A stretch of 64,000 nucleotides of DNA. Origin: Urechis unicinctus (lineage: Eukaryota; Annelida; Polychaeta; Xenopneusta; Urechidae). The position numbers and the translations under genes were made by a program. The stretch is from contig CM067356.1 in assembly GCA_034190875.2 (NCBI GenBank), positions 55,364,230 through 55,428,229 on the forward strand, in the 5' to 3' direction. Each line of letters begins with the position of its first letter. The first letter of the stretch is position 1. This document shows positions 1 to 9,155 of the stretch, piece by piece. The notes under the pieces were generated by a model that saw nothing but the letters and a program-made list of their open reading frames with translations, was not told where the DNA came from and did no database searches.

Positions 1-664
1 TGTATATCGAAATACGGGGTCTCACCATCTGGAGAGAGCATCTTTGCTCGAGTTCCCCTGTAACCCGCTGTAATTGCCTGGACCACCTTCTCTGGGATGC
101 CATAGGCACAAAGAATAGATATTATTTTTCCTATGCACGGTGCTGAAGGCCTTGCGGAAATCGATGAAGGTGAGCACTGCTGGTAGTCTTTCCTCTTTCA
201 CTCCTTCCAGTATTCTCCTGCGCTTATGCCGAAAGCCATTCTGCAAAGTTCTGAGCAGAGGATCTAGAACAGGTCTCAATCTGTTGAGCAAAATCCTGTT
301 GTAGGCCTTGGCGAGAAGAGGACATAGGCTGATGCCTCGATAGTTGTCCGTCTTGGTGAGGTCACCGGACTTGGGGATCGGAACAATGTTAAGGGTGCTC
401 CAGAGTGCTAGTAGTGCTCCAGTAGCATATGCTCTTTTTATGAAGCTGAGAGCGATAACATCCACCTGGACAAACTTCAGGACTTCTGGGGCCACTCCAT
501 CTTCACAGCAGCCCTTGCCACACTTGATGCTGCGCTTGGCCTTCAGGTATTCTTCCATGGAGATTGGACCGTCTGGTATGGGAAGTTCTTGGAAGACCTG
601 GGAGATGGGGTCATCTTCATTGTCTACCTTCGGTGGACTGCCAAGCAGCTTCTCAAAGTGTTAT
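1..664 (-). pseudogene. non-LTR retrotransposon (LINE) reverse transcriptase fragment
   Basis: Minus-strand translation gives the fingers and early palm of a LINE reverse transcriptase: a block with IPKSGD, then NYRGISL, then QNGFR, then AVLTFIDFRKAF, in the order and spacing of the RVT_1 family. The same frame continues upstream of the first Met (558) to a stop near 664 (HFEKLLG...), so the Met is not a real start. Between QNGFR and LEGVKEE about ten residues usual for the family are missing. Near positions 95-105 the frame breaks: the expected continuation (AYGIPEKVVQAI, SPDGETPYF) is found in another frame down to the window edge. The YxDD catalytic box would lie off the left end. This is a dead copy; the clade (RTE-like or CR1-like) is not resolved. 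Confidence 0.85.
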
Positions 665-756
665 TGCCACGCAGATACTCTCCCTATCATTCCGCCCCTT
701 GATCTTGGACGATTGAGCTTGTTTTCTCCCTGATACCTCGTTTATGAGTCTCCAGC

Positions 757-1292
757 TTTAACGCTATCTTGTCCAAGTTGGTGAGATCGCGTAGGCTTCA
801 TGTAGTGATTGTAGGACATCAATGAGGCAGAGACATACTGGAAATGAGTCTGAAAGATGAGCCTGATGGTTTGTTGAAGCCTAGTGAGCCAGATATAGGC
901 TCAGTCAAGTTGGACAAGTTAGCGGCAGCGGAATCTTCACTTAACGCTATCTTGTCCAAGTTGGTGAGATCGCGTAGGCTTCATGTAGTGATTGTAGGAC
1001 ATCAATGAGGCAGAGACATACTGGAAATGAGTCTGCAAAAAAGAGCCTGATGGTTTGTTGAAGCCTAGTGAGCCAGATATAGGCTCAGTCAAGTTGGACA
1101 AGTTAGCGGCAGCGGAATCTTCACTTAACGCTATCTTGTCCAAGTTGGTGAGATCGCGTAGGCTTCATGTAGTGATTGTAGGACATCAATGAGGCAGAGA
1201 CATACTGGAAATGAGTCTGAAAGATGAGCCTGATGGTTTGTTGAAGCCTAGTGAGCCAGATATAGGCTCAGTCAAGTTGGACAGGTTAGCGG
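757..1292. repeat. tandem repeat, 183-184 bp unit, about 2.9 copies
   Basis: The motif ACGCTATCTTGTCCAAG recurs at 761, 944 and 1128, giving units of 183 and 184 bp that are nearly identical; the third copy stops near 1292. Each junction carries an inverted repeat: TTGGACAAGTTAGCG at the end of one unit and CGCTATCTTGTCCAA at the start of the next, one mismatch over 15 bp. Further relics of the same motif occur at 1425-1450. High identity between units indicates recent amplification. No coding role is seen. Confidence 0.9.
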
Positions 1293-1524
1293 CGAGCTCC
1301 CATATCATATATACAGTGATGTTGGGACGTTTTTGCAAGGACCGAATAGATACGATCTTATCATTTTTCCAGCATTTACACGAACGGTGTATCACGGAGA
1401 TGATGTACTCTGCTTTGGACAAGTTAGCGGCGTGGACAAGATAGCGTTACGACATACGGGGAAGAAATCTACAAACCAAATTGATGTTACGCACGTGCGT
1501 ATGTGCGTATCCCTGGCTACACTC

Positions 1525-1626
<102 letters not shown>

Positions 1627-2032
1627 ACATTAATAAACGTAACCACCCACGTAAACTTGCGTCAGGAACCACACGTTTAAATGCCCTCCAGACTGTTGCT
1701 CCGTTATAAGGAACAACTTTTCTTACATTTGCGGTAATAAGAAGGACACGCTTAATACTTTTGATATTTCGACCTGTTTTAAAACTCGTCTGACTTACCA
1801 AAAGCATGGACACTCCACAATAAATGAGGCTCTCACGACTCACTGTAGGTCCCATCACAGTACCAACTTTCGCTTTAAAGATCAGTTCTAGAATATATTA
1901 CAAGCAAGAGCAACCTGTACAAGATCACAGCATCGTGACACATGGTGAGTTGTGACGACGTTGAGTACATGATAACATAAGCGATTATATTGGCATAGAT
2001 TTTTCTTTATCTCGGTTACCCCTGTTGCCTCA

Positions 2033-2082
2033 GCCAACGATGGCACAGCCAACGATGGCACAGCCAACGATGGCACAGCCAA
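2033..2082. repeat. 15-bp minisatellite, about 3 copies
   Basis: The unit CAGCCAACGATGGCA is repeated about three times just before the MULE fragment. Confidence 0.85.
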
Positions 2083-2116
2083 GTACCTCTAGCAAGTACC
2101 TCTACCTTTGGCGCTA

Positions 2117-2758
2117 ATGAGCAGCAGACAAGATAGAGATTACACGGAGGTGTTTAATGCAGTAAAGAACATTCTGCCATGTGAACCAGAGGTTCAAGAA
2201 GTAGTGCTCGACTTCGAAACTGCGTTGTGGAACTCCATTCGTGAAGTCTCCAATGTGCACTTTCACGGTTGCACTTTCCATTGGGCTCAGGTCATATGGA
2301 GGAAGGTCCAGTCATTAGGTGTAGCCACAGCATACATGGAGCAAGGAGCCACGTACATTTTGATACGAAAGCTATTGTCCCTGACTTATCTGCCAAAGAG
2401 ACAAATAGTAGAAGCCTTCAATTGTCTCAAGGCTGAAGCTGCAACATCCACTCAGCTTTCAGCGCTTTTCCAATACTTTAAAGCCACTTGGATAAAAGCA
2501 AGAACATGGTCAGTCAGCAACTGGTGCATTTTAAGAGGAGCTGTGAGGACAAATAATGACCTTGAAGGCTGGCATACTCGCCTCAATCTCCGAGCAATTA
2601 AGGACAACCTCGTGCTGCATCTACGCATTCCTATCCTCCACAAGGTAGCAATAACCCTCAGTCTTCAACACCAACTTGTTAGTGAACACAAACTGACATC
2701 GTGCAAAAGAAAAGCTAGTCGTGACCAGCAGACTGTTTCAGCTGTGGGAAGAGTATGA
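2117..2758 (+). pseudogene. MULE-type transposase, C-terminal part
   Basis: About 213 codons are open from ATG 2117. The translation shows the second half of a MULE transposase: VLDFETALW with the conserved Asp (about residue 35 of the frame opening at 2108), then HFHGCTFHW with the C-x2-H pair (55 and 58), then VRTNNDLEGWH carrying the conserved TNN..E block (148-153). The first catalytic Asp and the FLYWCH zinc finger usually present upstream of such domains are absent; the DNA upstream is a minisatellite and unrelated repeat. The open frame is long for a relic, so a short host-adopted gene cannot be excluded, but a 5'-truncated transposon copy is the simpler reading. Confidence 0.75.
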
Positions 2759-2759
2759 G

Positions 2760-3625
2760 GCAAAGAAGCATTCAACATCCTCGTTCTTGAAAGTTTGCCA
2801 GTGTGTTGTGCCTGCACCAGCCATACCTCTGCACCAGTAGTTAAGTGTTTCATTCTCAGTAGTTAAGTGTTTCATGTCTATGGATATATGTATACTTTGT
2901 ATGTGCGACTTTCTTTGTGTTATTACGTTTGTATATGTGACTTTAGTTGTGTAGTTTAGTTTGTATAGTATTATTGCTTTCACATGCATCTCTTTGGCGA
3001 ACAACAAGTCTGTTTGCTGTATTCTGGGTGAAATTTCTACATGTTTTCTACATGTTTTCTAGTTCAATAAAAAATGTGATCAACATTTTGTGTACTAGCT
3101 CATTTCAACATCTATCGATGGCCAATTAGAACTGGATATTACGTTTATTGCAATATTCATTAAATTTCACTCTGTCGGTTTTCCATTTGAGAATTCCTTT
3201 GAGGAACAGGACGGAACTACATAGGGATACAGCAACATGGAATGACATATATTTATGCTAAAATAATTTACATCCACATAATTACTGACACAAACAGGTA
3301 TTTTTGTGTTTGTTTTTTGTCGCCATTATTTCATTGTCTAACCACGGTTCCACATTCCTTGACGGACAATTGTAAATAAAACAAACATGCTACATACACT
3401 TTTAATTGTCGACTGGCAATTTCGTCCACATTAATTACGAACATATTGACAACTCGACAAACAATTTTTCTACGCTTCCAATTTCTTTAATAATAAATAT
3501 TTACGTTTAGGTACGCAACACTCGCTGTTGCGGGTACCCAATAGATGAATAGATGCTCTAGTCTACACAAGCCAAAACATTTTTTCAAGTTGGGGTGTCA
3601 GTGATTTTTACCCAAATTTATTGTA
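2760..3625. other. AT-rich intergenic DNA, nothing recognised
   Basis: No convincing exon, RNA gene or ordered repeat was seen. Short direct duplications (AGTAGTTAAGTGTTTCAT near 2840-2870, TACATGTTTTCTA near 3040-3060) are present. Confidence 0.5.
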
Positions 3626-3962
3626 TCACGTTGAAATTATACCTGAAAATAGGTATACTCATGAGGATTCTAAAAAGATATGTTTCATTTTTTTAAGTCA
3701 ACGAGAATTTTTTTTATTGAGGTTTCAAATTTCATGGTATTGCTCGGTTTTGTGCCGGAATTGTACGGAAAGGGATAGCATTAACAGCCACTTTATGTGT
3801 CTCATACTTAAAATATCATTGCCGAACTCGGTTATCCGGGAATCTTGCACCTCCCAGAATTCCCGGTGACCCTGGCAGCGCGCAGCGCAGTGAAAACAAT
3901 CGATGTGTATTGGATTAATTTCAACATCGGTTAAGTTTGCGGTTATAAAAGTCGATAAAAAC

Positions 3963-4155
3963 ATGTTGAAAAGTTGCTGTGCATTCGGTTGTTCTAACCA
4001 CAACATGATGAAAGAAATAATGTCGTTCTTTAAGTTTCCCAAAGACCCGGAGAAAAGGGAAAAGTGGATCATTGCTGTTAATCGACATAACGAAGACGGT
4101 TCGTTTTGGCGACTAACTAAAAACTTGGTTCTTTGTGGTCATCATTTCATCACTG
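3963..4155 (+). CDS. THAP domain, first coding exon
   Basis: From ATG 3963 the translation begins MLKSCCAFGCSNH and runs to VLCGHHFITG. This fits the C2CH zinc module of THAP DNA-binding domains: paired Cys near the N-terminus, the central Trp of EKWIIAVNR, and a late C-x2-H followed by Phe. The frame then meets a good splice donor, G|GTAGGT, at 4156. THAP domains bind DNA sequence-specifically, in transposases (P element, THAP-Harbinger fusions) or in host factors derived from them. The downstream context favours a transposase. The exon itself has no stop or frameshift. Confidence 0.75.
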
Positions 4156-4461
4156 GTAGGTTCTACATTTTTGTGTGGTATTTCTGTAATACAATACTTT
4201 ATTCTTAATCCAATTTGATGACATTTAAGTAAATACGGTTCACAATGCTTGAACGACTTAGCATGAAGGTTAAGAAAGAATACAGATCTTCATAATTCAT
4301 GTCGCCATGTTTACATGTGCTTTTACTATGCGTAATGTCGATGAGGACTAGTTTTGTTCCATTCAACTGTGATTTCAGTTTTGCTATTCTATATTCCCCT
4401 TATATTGTTTGTACCATTTGTGGTTAGAAACATAATTAGTCATTACAATTCGTTCCTCTAG

Positions 4462-4638
4462 GGGTGGTTAACAAAGGACCCACTTCACCCAGACTGGATA
4501 CCCTCTATATTCACAGACAGAGAAGATGGCAACAAGCAACATGGACGCATAAATCGTTACAAGAACGCAAAGAAACGTTATTTACAAGGAGTCATTGAGC
4601 ATTCATCCAACAAAAGACTGATGAATACTTTTGGATGA
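4462..4638 (+). CDS. THAP domain, second exon (C-terminal box)
   Basis: After an acceptor-like TCCTCTAG ending at 4461, one frame reads WLTKDPLHPDWIPSIF, which is the expected end of a THAP domain (conserved P with I-P-x-I-F box), and runs to TGA at 4638. The first exon ends with one base of a split codon, so strict joining at 4462 would put this box out of frame by one base. The difference lies in a run of four G at 4461-4464. Either the copy is frameshifted, a different acceptor is used, or the G run is miscounted in the assembly. Confidence 0.6.
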   Translation, partial: GWLTKDPLHPDWIPSIFTDREDGNKQHGRINRYKNAKKRYLQGVIEHSSNKRLMNTFG

Positions 4639-4696
4639 GGTTAAGCTCTCATGTGCCAAACTTCCGTCAAAGTGTGTTGAGGGGATCTGTGGAGCT

Positions 4697-4834
4697 GAGC
4701 TCATCATCCCCATCTTCACGAAAGGACACAATCAACTCCCTGCAGAAGATGTCACGTAGGAAATCCTCTGTCCGCATCCACATTGAGAGAGTCATTGGGT
4801 GTGTAAAAAAAATATTTCAGAGGTTTCAAATTTC
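4697..4834 (+). pseudogene. DDE_Tnp_4 transposase C-terminal scrap
   Basis: One frame reads ELIIPIFTKGHNQLPAEDVT and then a TAG; an adjacent frame continues SSVRIHIERVIGCVKKIF. Together they match the end of Harbinger/THAP-type DDE_Tnp_4 transposases, including the ..RIHVERaIgrvK.. segment that carries the last catalytic Glu. A frameshift and a stop separate the two halves, so this piece is dead. Confidence 0.65.
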
Positions 4835-5064
4835 ATGGTATTGCTCGGTTTTGTGCCAGAATTCTACGGTTAGGGATAGCAGTCACTTTTCATGTCTTGT
4901 ATTTAGAATATCATAGTGAAATTATACCACAATGTCCAAGAATTGTATATTCTAGAAGATTCTAATAAGGTAGGTCAATTATTAAAAAAGTTATTGAGGA
5001 TTCAAATTCATGGAACTGTCAGTATTTGAGCCAAAATTGACAGGATGACAGCCACTTTGCACTT

Positions 5065-5290
5065 TTCCAGATACCTGTTTGAAATTGCCACACAATGCTA
5101 ATACTCTAGCAACCAGACACCTGTCTGAAATTGGCAAACAATGCTAATCTATTGCAACTAGATACCTGTCTGAAATTGCCAAACAAGGCTTAAACTATTG
5201 CAACCAGACACCCGTCTGAAATGCCCAGACAACACTATCCATTGCAACCAGACACCTGTCTGAAATTGCCAAACAATGCTAATTTATTAG
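5065..5290. repeat. 45-bp minisatellite, 5 copies
   Basis: Units begin near 5068, 5112, 5158, 5204 and 5247 and read roughly CCAGACACCTGTCTGAAATT then GCCAAACAATGCTAAT..TTGCAA, 43-46 bp each with about 10-20% divergence. There are no unique spacers between units, so it is a minisatellite. Confidence 0.9.
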
Positions 5291-6073
5291 CCTTCTTTCC
5301 GACCATGCCTAGGACCGATTCTATGACTGCTGGTATTTTCCCAGGCGACACCCCATTGTCCAAGAGATCAAATATGCAAAGCTTGCATTCATTTGAATAG
5401 AACCCTCATCGTAAGTTGAGATCAAATTATTCTTGTCAAAATCATTAAAGATTGTCTCCATCCGCTCATTTGTGGTTTGAAGCTCATTGATCTCATTTCT
5501 ACTTGCTTCCAAATCCGCTTGCAGTCGTTTTATCCTATCATCTAATGCATTGTCCTTAATAACGTGTTTCCCGTTGTCCAATCAGACCAACTTTGTCCTC
5601 CCAGTCACATAAGATTCCCTCTTTTGGGTCCGCTTCATAACCTTGCTTACCTTTGCCAATTTTTGGGCCATCAATGCTTCGTTAGAGTTAGATTAAGCCA
5701 AGGCTTTCTCTTTCTCTACACCCTCTTAACTCCAAAGATGCTGCTTCCCCTTATGACCACACTGGACATGAAGATGTAGTTCAGAACACTGCTTTTGTTC
5801 AGAGGGTGGGGCTTTTACAACTGGGAAATTGAACACTAAGTTAAGAAAACCCTCATACCGTTCAATATATTTTGTGCTGAGCTTTTTTTTTGGTTTAACT
5901 TCTTGTGTCGAGCTATTAAGACTCTTTCGTAAATTATTAAAGCTAAAGGGCTCAAGCGCTGGCTGGAGGGATTTGAGGTAACTGAAAGTTCCCTTCTCTT
6001 TCCACTTATCTATTATTGCCTTGATATACATACCAACTCCCAAACAAAAATACACTTGTAAACTATTGTCCAA
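5285..6073 (-). pseudogene. coiled-coil ORF fragments, probably from a transposable element
   Basis: Two minus-strand open pieces occur. The first (5581 to 5321) is rich in Leu/Glu/Lys heptads (IKRLQADLEASRNEINELQ) and, after a frame change, continues as FDLLDNGVSPGKIPAVIE to about 5285. That coil followed by an L-L-x-x-G-V-S segment resembles proteins of animal DNA transposons, from memory and not checked. The second (6073 to 5726) contains SFNNLRKSLNSS, a Lys-rich stretch and YIERYEGFLNLVF, with no family recognised. No start, intron or terminus can be assigned with confidence. Function unknown. Confidence 0.3.
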
Positions 6074-6449
6074 TAGTTATCAGCAATAGCAAGTCTTGAC
6101 AAAAAACAGACAAATAAAATGTCCTAGCTGTCTACCAAGACCAATAAAATTCGTCTGGTCCAGACTAGGGCAGTACAACTTATTTGTCACACCCTTTATA
6201 AGATTGGTGAAATGTATATACACAGCGGCAGGTAACGATGAGAGATATATGGTGCGATTAAACCAGTGATGGTTTAAAGTCAGCTGTCACTAGCGTCTTC
6301 ACGCAAAACTTTTGTCAGAGAGAGATTCAAAAGCGAATTGTTTAACCGCAATGGTTATGAGTATTTGCGCGCCAATACGCAGCTTATATAAGGCTGGGTG
6401 AACTCATGATAAACTCAGGATGTACTCGGTGAACGAATCTGACACAAAA

Positions 6450-6930
6450 CATGGTTAACACAATCTCTTTGATGTGTTGATTCTGGGTGGTGCCCTTGGC
6501 GACGAGCAGCTCGCACAACGGTCGCAGTAATTGTCGGCGATCCACATCGACTCCGTGAACCCTAACTGCCGAATTCCACGTGCAAGCGACATATTGCCAT
6601 TGAAGTTACTGGCCTGTAACAGATAATTTTCTGAATCTACAACCCCAAATAAATAAATTACGTACCATATTAAGTTCAAGAATCGAATGATTTCCTAAAT
6701 GACATAATGCTGATAAGGAAAACTACACGGTCTCCCAGCGCAGGCATGACAAAATCGAACATTTTAAAGTTTAAAATTTGACAAAAGGGTTCCAATTGAT
6801 TCGAAAATAAACTTGACCAAAGTGTTCCACTATACTTGAATTACCCCCGTGTATAGATGAATGTTAGGGATCAGATTGAAAAATGTACGAAAATAGACTG
6901 TTTGACGACGCACGATCAGCTGTGGTTGAG
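6450..6930. repeat. dispersed repeat, copy 1
   Basis: About 450 bp align with 49590-50060 in the same orientation, with blocks of 20-40 identical bases (for example around the GACGAGCAGCTCG core, AACCCTAACTGCCGAATTC and TAAACTTGACC). A related sub-repeat recurs inside (6775-6850 versus 7010-7080). No coding capacity was recognised; it could be a non-autonomous element or a LINE tail, since a LINE RT scrap sits beside copy 2. Confidence 0.75.
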
Positions 6931-7459
6931 CGTGCATAGCCGTGTTGAGTCAAGGCAAGGTTGACCCGGATACGGGCTCACGCGGCAAGCACATAATGAT
7001 TGGATGACATTTTGAAGTGCAAAATACAACAAAATGGTTCCATTTAATATGAACAAAAACTTCACCCATTTGTAACATCATTCTTAAATTTGTCAAAAGT
7101 GTGCGCCTATGTCGCGGGTCTCTGGTAACATTGGTAAAATAATACATTTATTTACACCATATCATTTCGCACGTTGGCCAATTTTTTTAGATTTTATATG
7201 ACCATGAACATGTGAATGTCATCTTGTCATCTACAGAACAATAAAAGTAATATGAGTTACGAATACGAACCGATTTAGAGAATTCGAAATGGAATGATTC
7301 TCGAAAAGTCAACAATTCTCGCGAAGAATTTAATTTTATTGCTCAACATGTTGTGATATCAATCTAGCTCTTTTGACTTTTGAAACGCTCCCCCTCTTTT
7401 CCCTTGTCAGCATGACATGTTTCACTAGCCCGGGGATACTTCCGCCCTTAAGACGGGGG

Positions 7460-7704
7460 TGTCACCCTATAATAGACCTGGCTGGTACCGAGATTCCAGA
7501 GAAAGCTAATAAGCCAAACTCGAATAAACCAACAACAACTCAACTCCTGGACTCGTGTGTTTTCTCTGGCTAGTGTCCCCACTCAAGCAACTACAAGCAG
7601 CTACAATATTCCTATATACGAAGGAGCGCGCAGAAATACGAATAACCAAGAAATATAAGTATAACAAGTGTATAGCTATATAGGAGAAAGTATAGTTATA
7701 AGAA
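7460..7704 (+). repeat. 5' LTR of the gypsy element (shortened U3)
   Basis: The stretch from CCGAGATTCC (7488) to TTATAAGAA (7704) is repeated at 16263-16479. The likely 5' edge is TGTCACCC at 7460, a common kind of gypsy LTR start. A TATA-like TATAATAG (7469) and an AATAAA signal (in CGAATAAACC) are present. Upstream of 7488 this copy differs from the 3' LTR: about 60 bp present at 16200-16262 are missing here. The 3' edge does not end in the usual CA. Confidence 0.75.
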
Positions 7705-7705
7705 G

Positions 7706-7723
7706 TGGTATGAGAGTCCGGAT
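7706..7723 (+). promoter_or_regulatory. putative tRNA primer-binding site
   Basis: Directly after the LTR end comes TGGTATGAGAGTCC. A PBS normally starts with TGG, pairing with the CCA end of a host tRNA, at this distance from the LTR. The tRNA identity is not assigned. Confidence 0.5.
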
Positions 7724-7845
7724 ATCTGATAACTTCCACTGTTATCAGAAAAAAAACTTCCCGGTACAAAGAGCTCTACTATATGCTCCTTCCTACAGGA
7801 AAACAGCTGACAATTGCTACGCCGAGAATTCGCACGAATCCAAAC

Positions 7846-9122
7846 ATGTCGCAGAGCAGCAGCGATAGCGGACACCGCGAGACAACAAACGCAGAGGAGA
7901 GACAGGTAAACCCCGATGCGACGGCCGTTACAGACATGGCAGCCGTCATTACCGGAGCCTTCCGCCTTCTTGCCGACAACCAGGTATCGGCACACGAAGC
8001 AACTCTGCACCAGCTTCAGTCATCCGAAAAGAGCCCCTCCCTGCCCGACCGGATAACCTACGAGGGAAAGCCAACGGAAAACGTGGAGGATTTTCTCCAT
8101 AGATCCACGACTTATATGAAGCTGAATAAGGTACCTCGCGAGCTTCATGGCATTGCCCTCAGCACCGAACTCACGGGAAGGGCGTACAACTGGTACCGTT
8201 CTATATCCACAGACGTCGCGGAAGATGTGAGCCGACTGACCACCGCAATGCGCTCACATTTCGTCAAGGAGGAACAGCGAAACCATCTCTCTCGATTGTT
8301 CGACCGCGAACAAGGTAAACGAGAATCCGTTGAGGACTACTCGAAGGACCTCACGGATATCTTATCGCACACCATTACGGATGAGGCTGTGCGAGTGCAG
8401 CTTTTCACAAAGGGTCTCCGCAAAGAAATCGGTACATGGGTACACCGATTTGACCCCAAAACCCTCGTCGAGGCAGAACAAGTGGCTCGCCGCTTCGAGT
8501 CATCGACCCCGTCGGAATCGGACACGCTTACGCGATTAGAGACCATCATGCGAGGCTCATCTCTTCCCCCACCACCTTCTCCACAGGAACGAGATATAAA
8601 CGACCTCAAAGAACAAATGCGTCTTCTACAGCTTTCCGTGGCCCCGAAACAGGTAAGTTTTGATGATAGAGGACGTTCCCCTTCAACTGACCGTAGTGAC
8701 AAGAGATATCGCGAAGCCCCTCATGCGACAGCTACCCAGCTTATGACCGATGGGATGAGCGAGGCAGCAGACGCGCGGACGGTCGAAGTCACGAAAGCCG
8801 TCGTGATTACGTTAACACCTCCTCATACGGCCGCGACAACCACAGGTATTCGTCCGGAGGCCGAAATTACGTCCGGGATAGTCCCCACAATCGCGACCGC
8901 CGACAATATTCCCACGAACGCGAAAATCGTCCGATTGCCACTCAATGCTCGGTCTGCAGCCGAAGAGGGCACTCCGAGAGGAACCGCCGGCAGCAAATCT
9001 GCCGCAGGTGCCATAATGTCGGACACCAGAAGGAGCATTGCCGCACTAACATCAACCTCTCCTGCTCCAAATGCAGAAAGCTAGGGCATGCTAGTTCTAC
9101 CTGTCGCTTCCAGGGAAACTAG
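7846..9122 (+). pseudogene. gag: gag polyprotein of the gypsy element (one frame break)
   Basis: The frame opens at ATG 7783; ATG 7846 (MSQSSS...) is the likelier start. Residues about 80-230 form a retrotransposon gag domain (LTGRAYNWYRS, HFVKEEQRNHLSRLFDREQ, ESVEDYSKDL, LRKEIGTWV). The initial frame then runs to 9084 as composition-odd sequence. One frame over, from about 8700 to the TAG at 9120, there is instead an Arg-rich linker and then zinc knuckles: two perfect C-x2-C-x4-H-x4-C boxes (starting about 9006 and 9063) and a first box (from 8946) whose last Cys is Arg. So gag has lost its frame by a single-base change between about 8700 and 8780. The true gag stop is TAG 9120-9122, immediately after a slippery site. 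Confidence 0.85.
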
Positions 9123-9155
9123 CATCGCCCGTTGCTTACTCTGTGAGTAACGGGC
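9113..9155 (+). promoter_or_regulatory. -1 ribosomal frameshift signal at the gag/pol junction
   Basis: In the zinc-knuckle frame the codons read CAG GGA AAC TAG, giving the heptamer G GGA AAC (9113-9119), a canonical X XXY YYZ slippery site, with the stop directly behind it. A 7-nt gap (9120-9126) leads to a stem-loop: GCCCGTT (9127-9133) pairs with AACGGGC (9149-9155), with an inner ACTC/GAGT helix (9138-9141, 9145-9148). A -1 slip moves the ribosome exactly into the pol frame, which is open from 9095 onward. All three elements have the spacing known from retroviral and retrotransposon -1 frameshifting. Function is inferred from sequence only. Confidence 0.85.

Larger units (their letters stand above)
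3629..5075 (+). mobile_element. deleted THAP/DDE transposon remnant flanked by direct repeats
   Basis: A THAP exon pair and the last stretch of a DDE_Tnp_4-type transposase sit 60 bp apart, so most of the catalytic domain has been deleted. The block lies between two copies of a 60-bp sequence (AGGTTTCAAATTTCATGGTA...) at about 3718-3780 and 4817-4878. Neighbouring sequence around 3629-3680 is matched again near 4914-4970, and a third diverged stretch follows to about 5070. The flanking direct repeats may belong to the element or be a tandem family that it interrupts. Terminal inverted repeats were not found. Confidence 0.6.

Noticed and set aside
5065..5290. CRISPR-like array of 45-bp repeats
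   Set aside because: Units are contiguous without unique spacers, the context is eukaryotic and no cas genes exist; it is a minisatellite.
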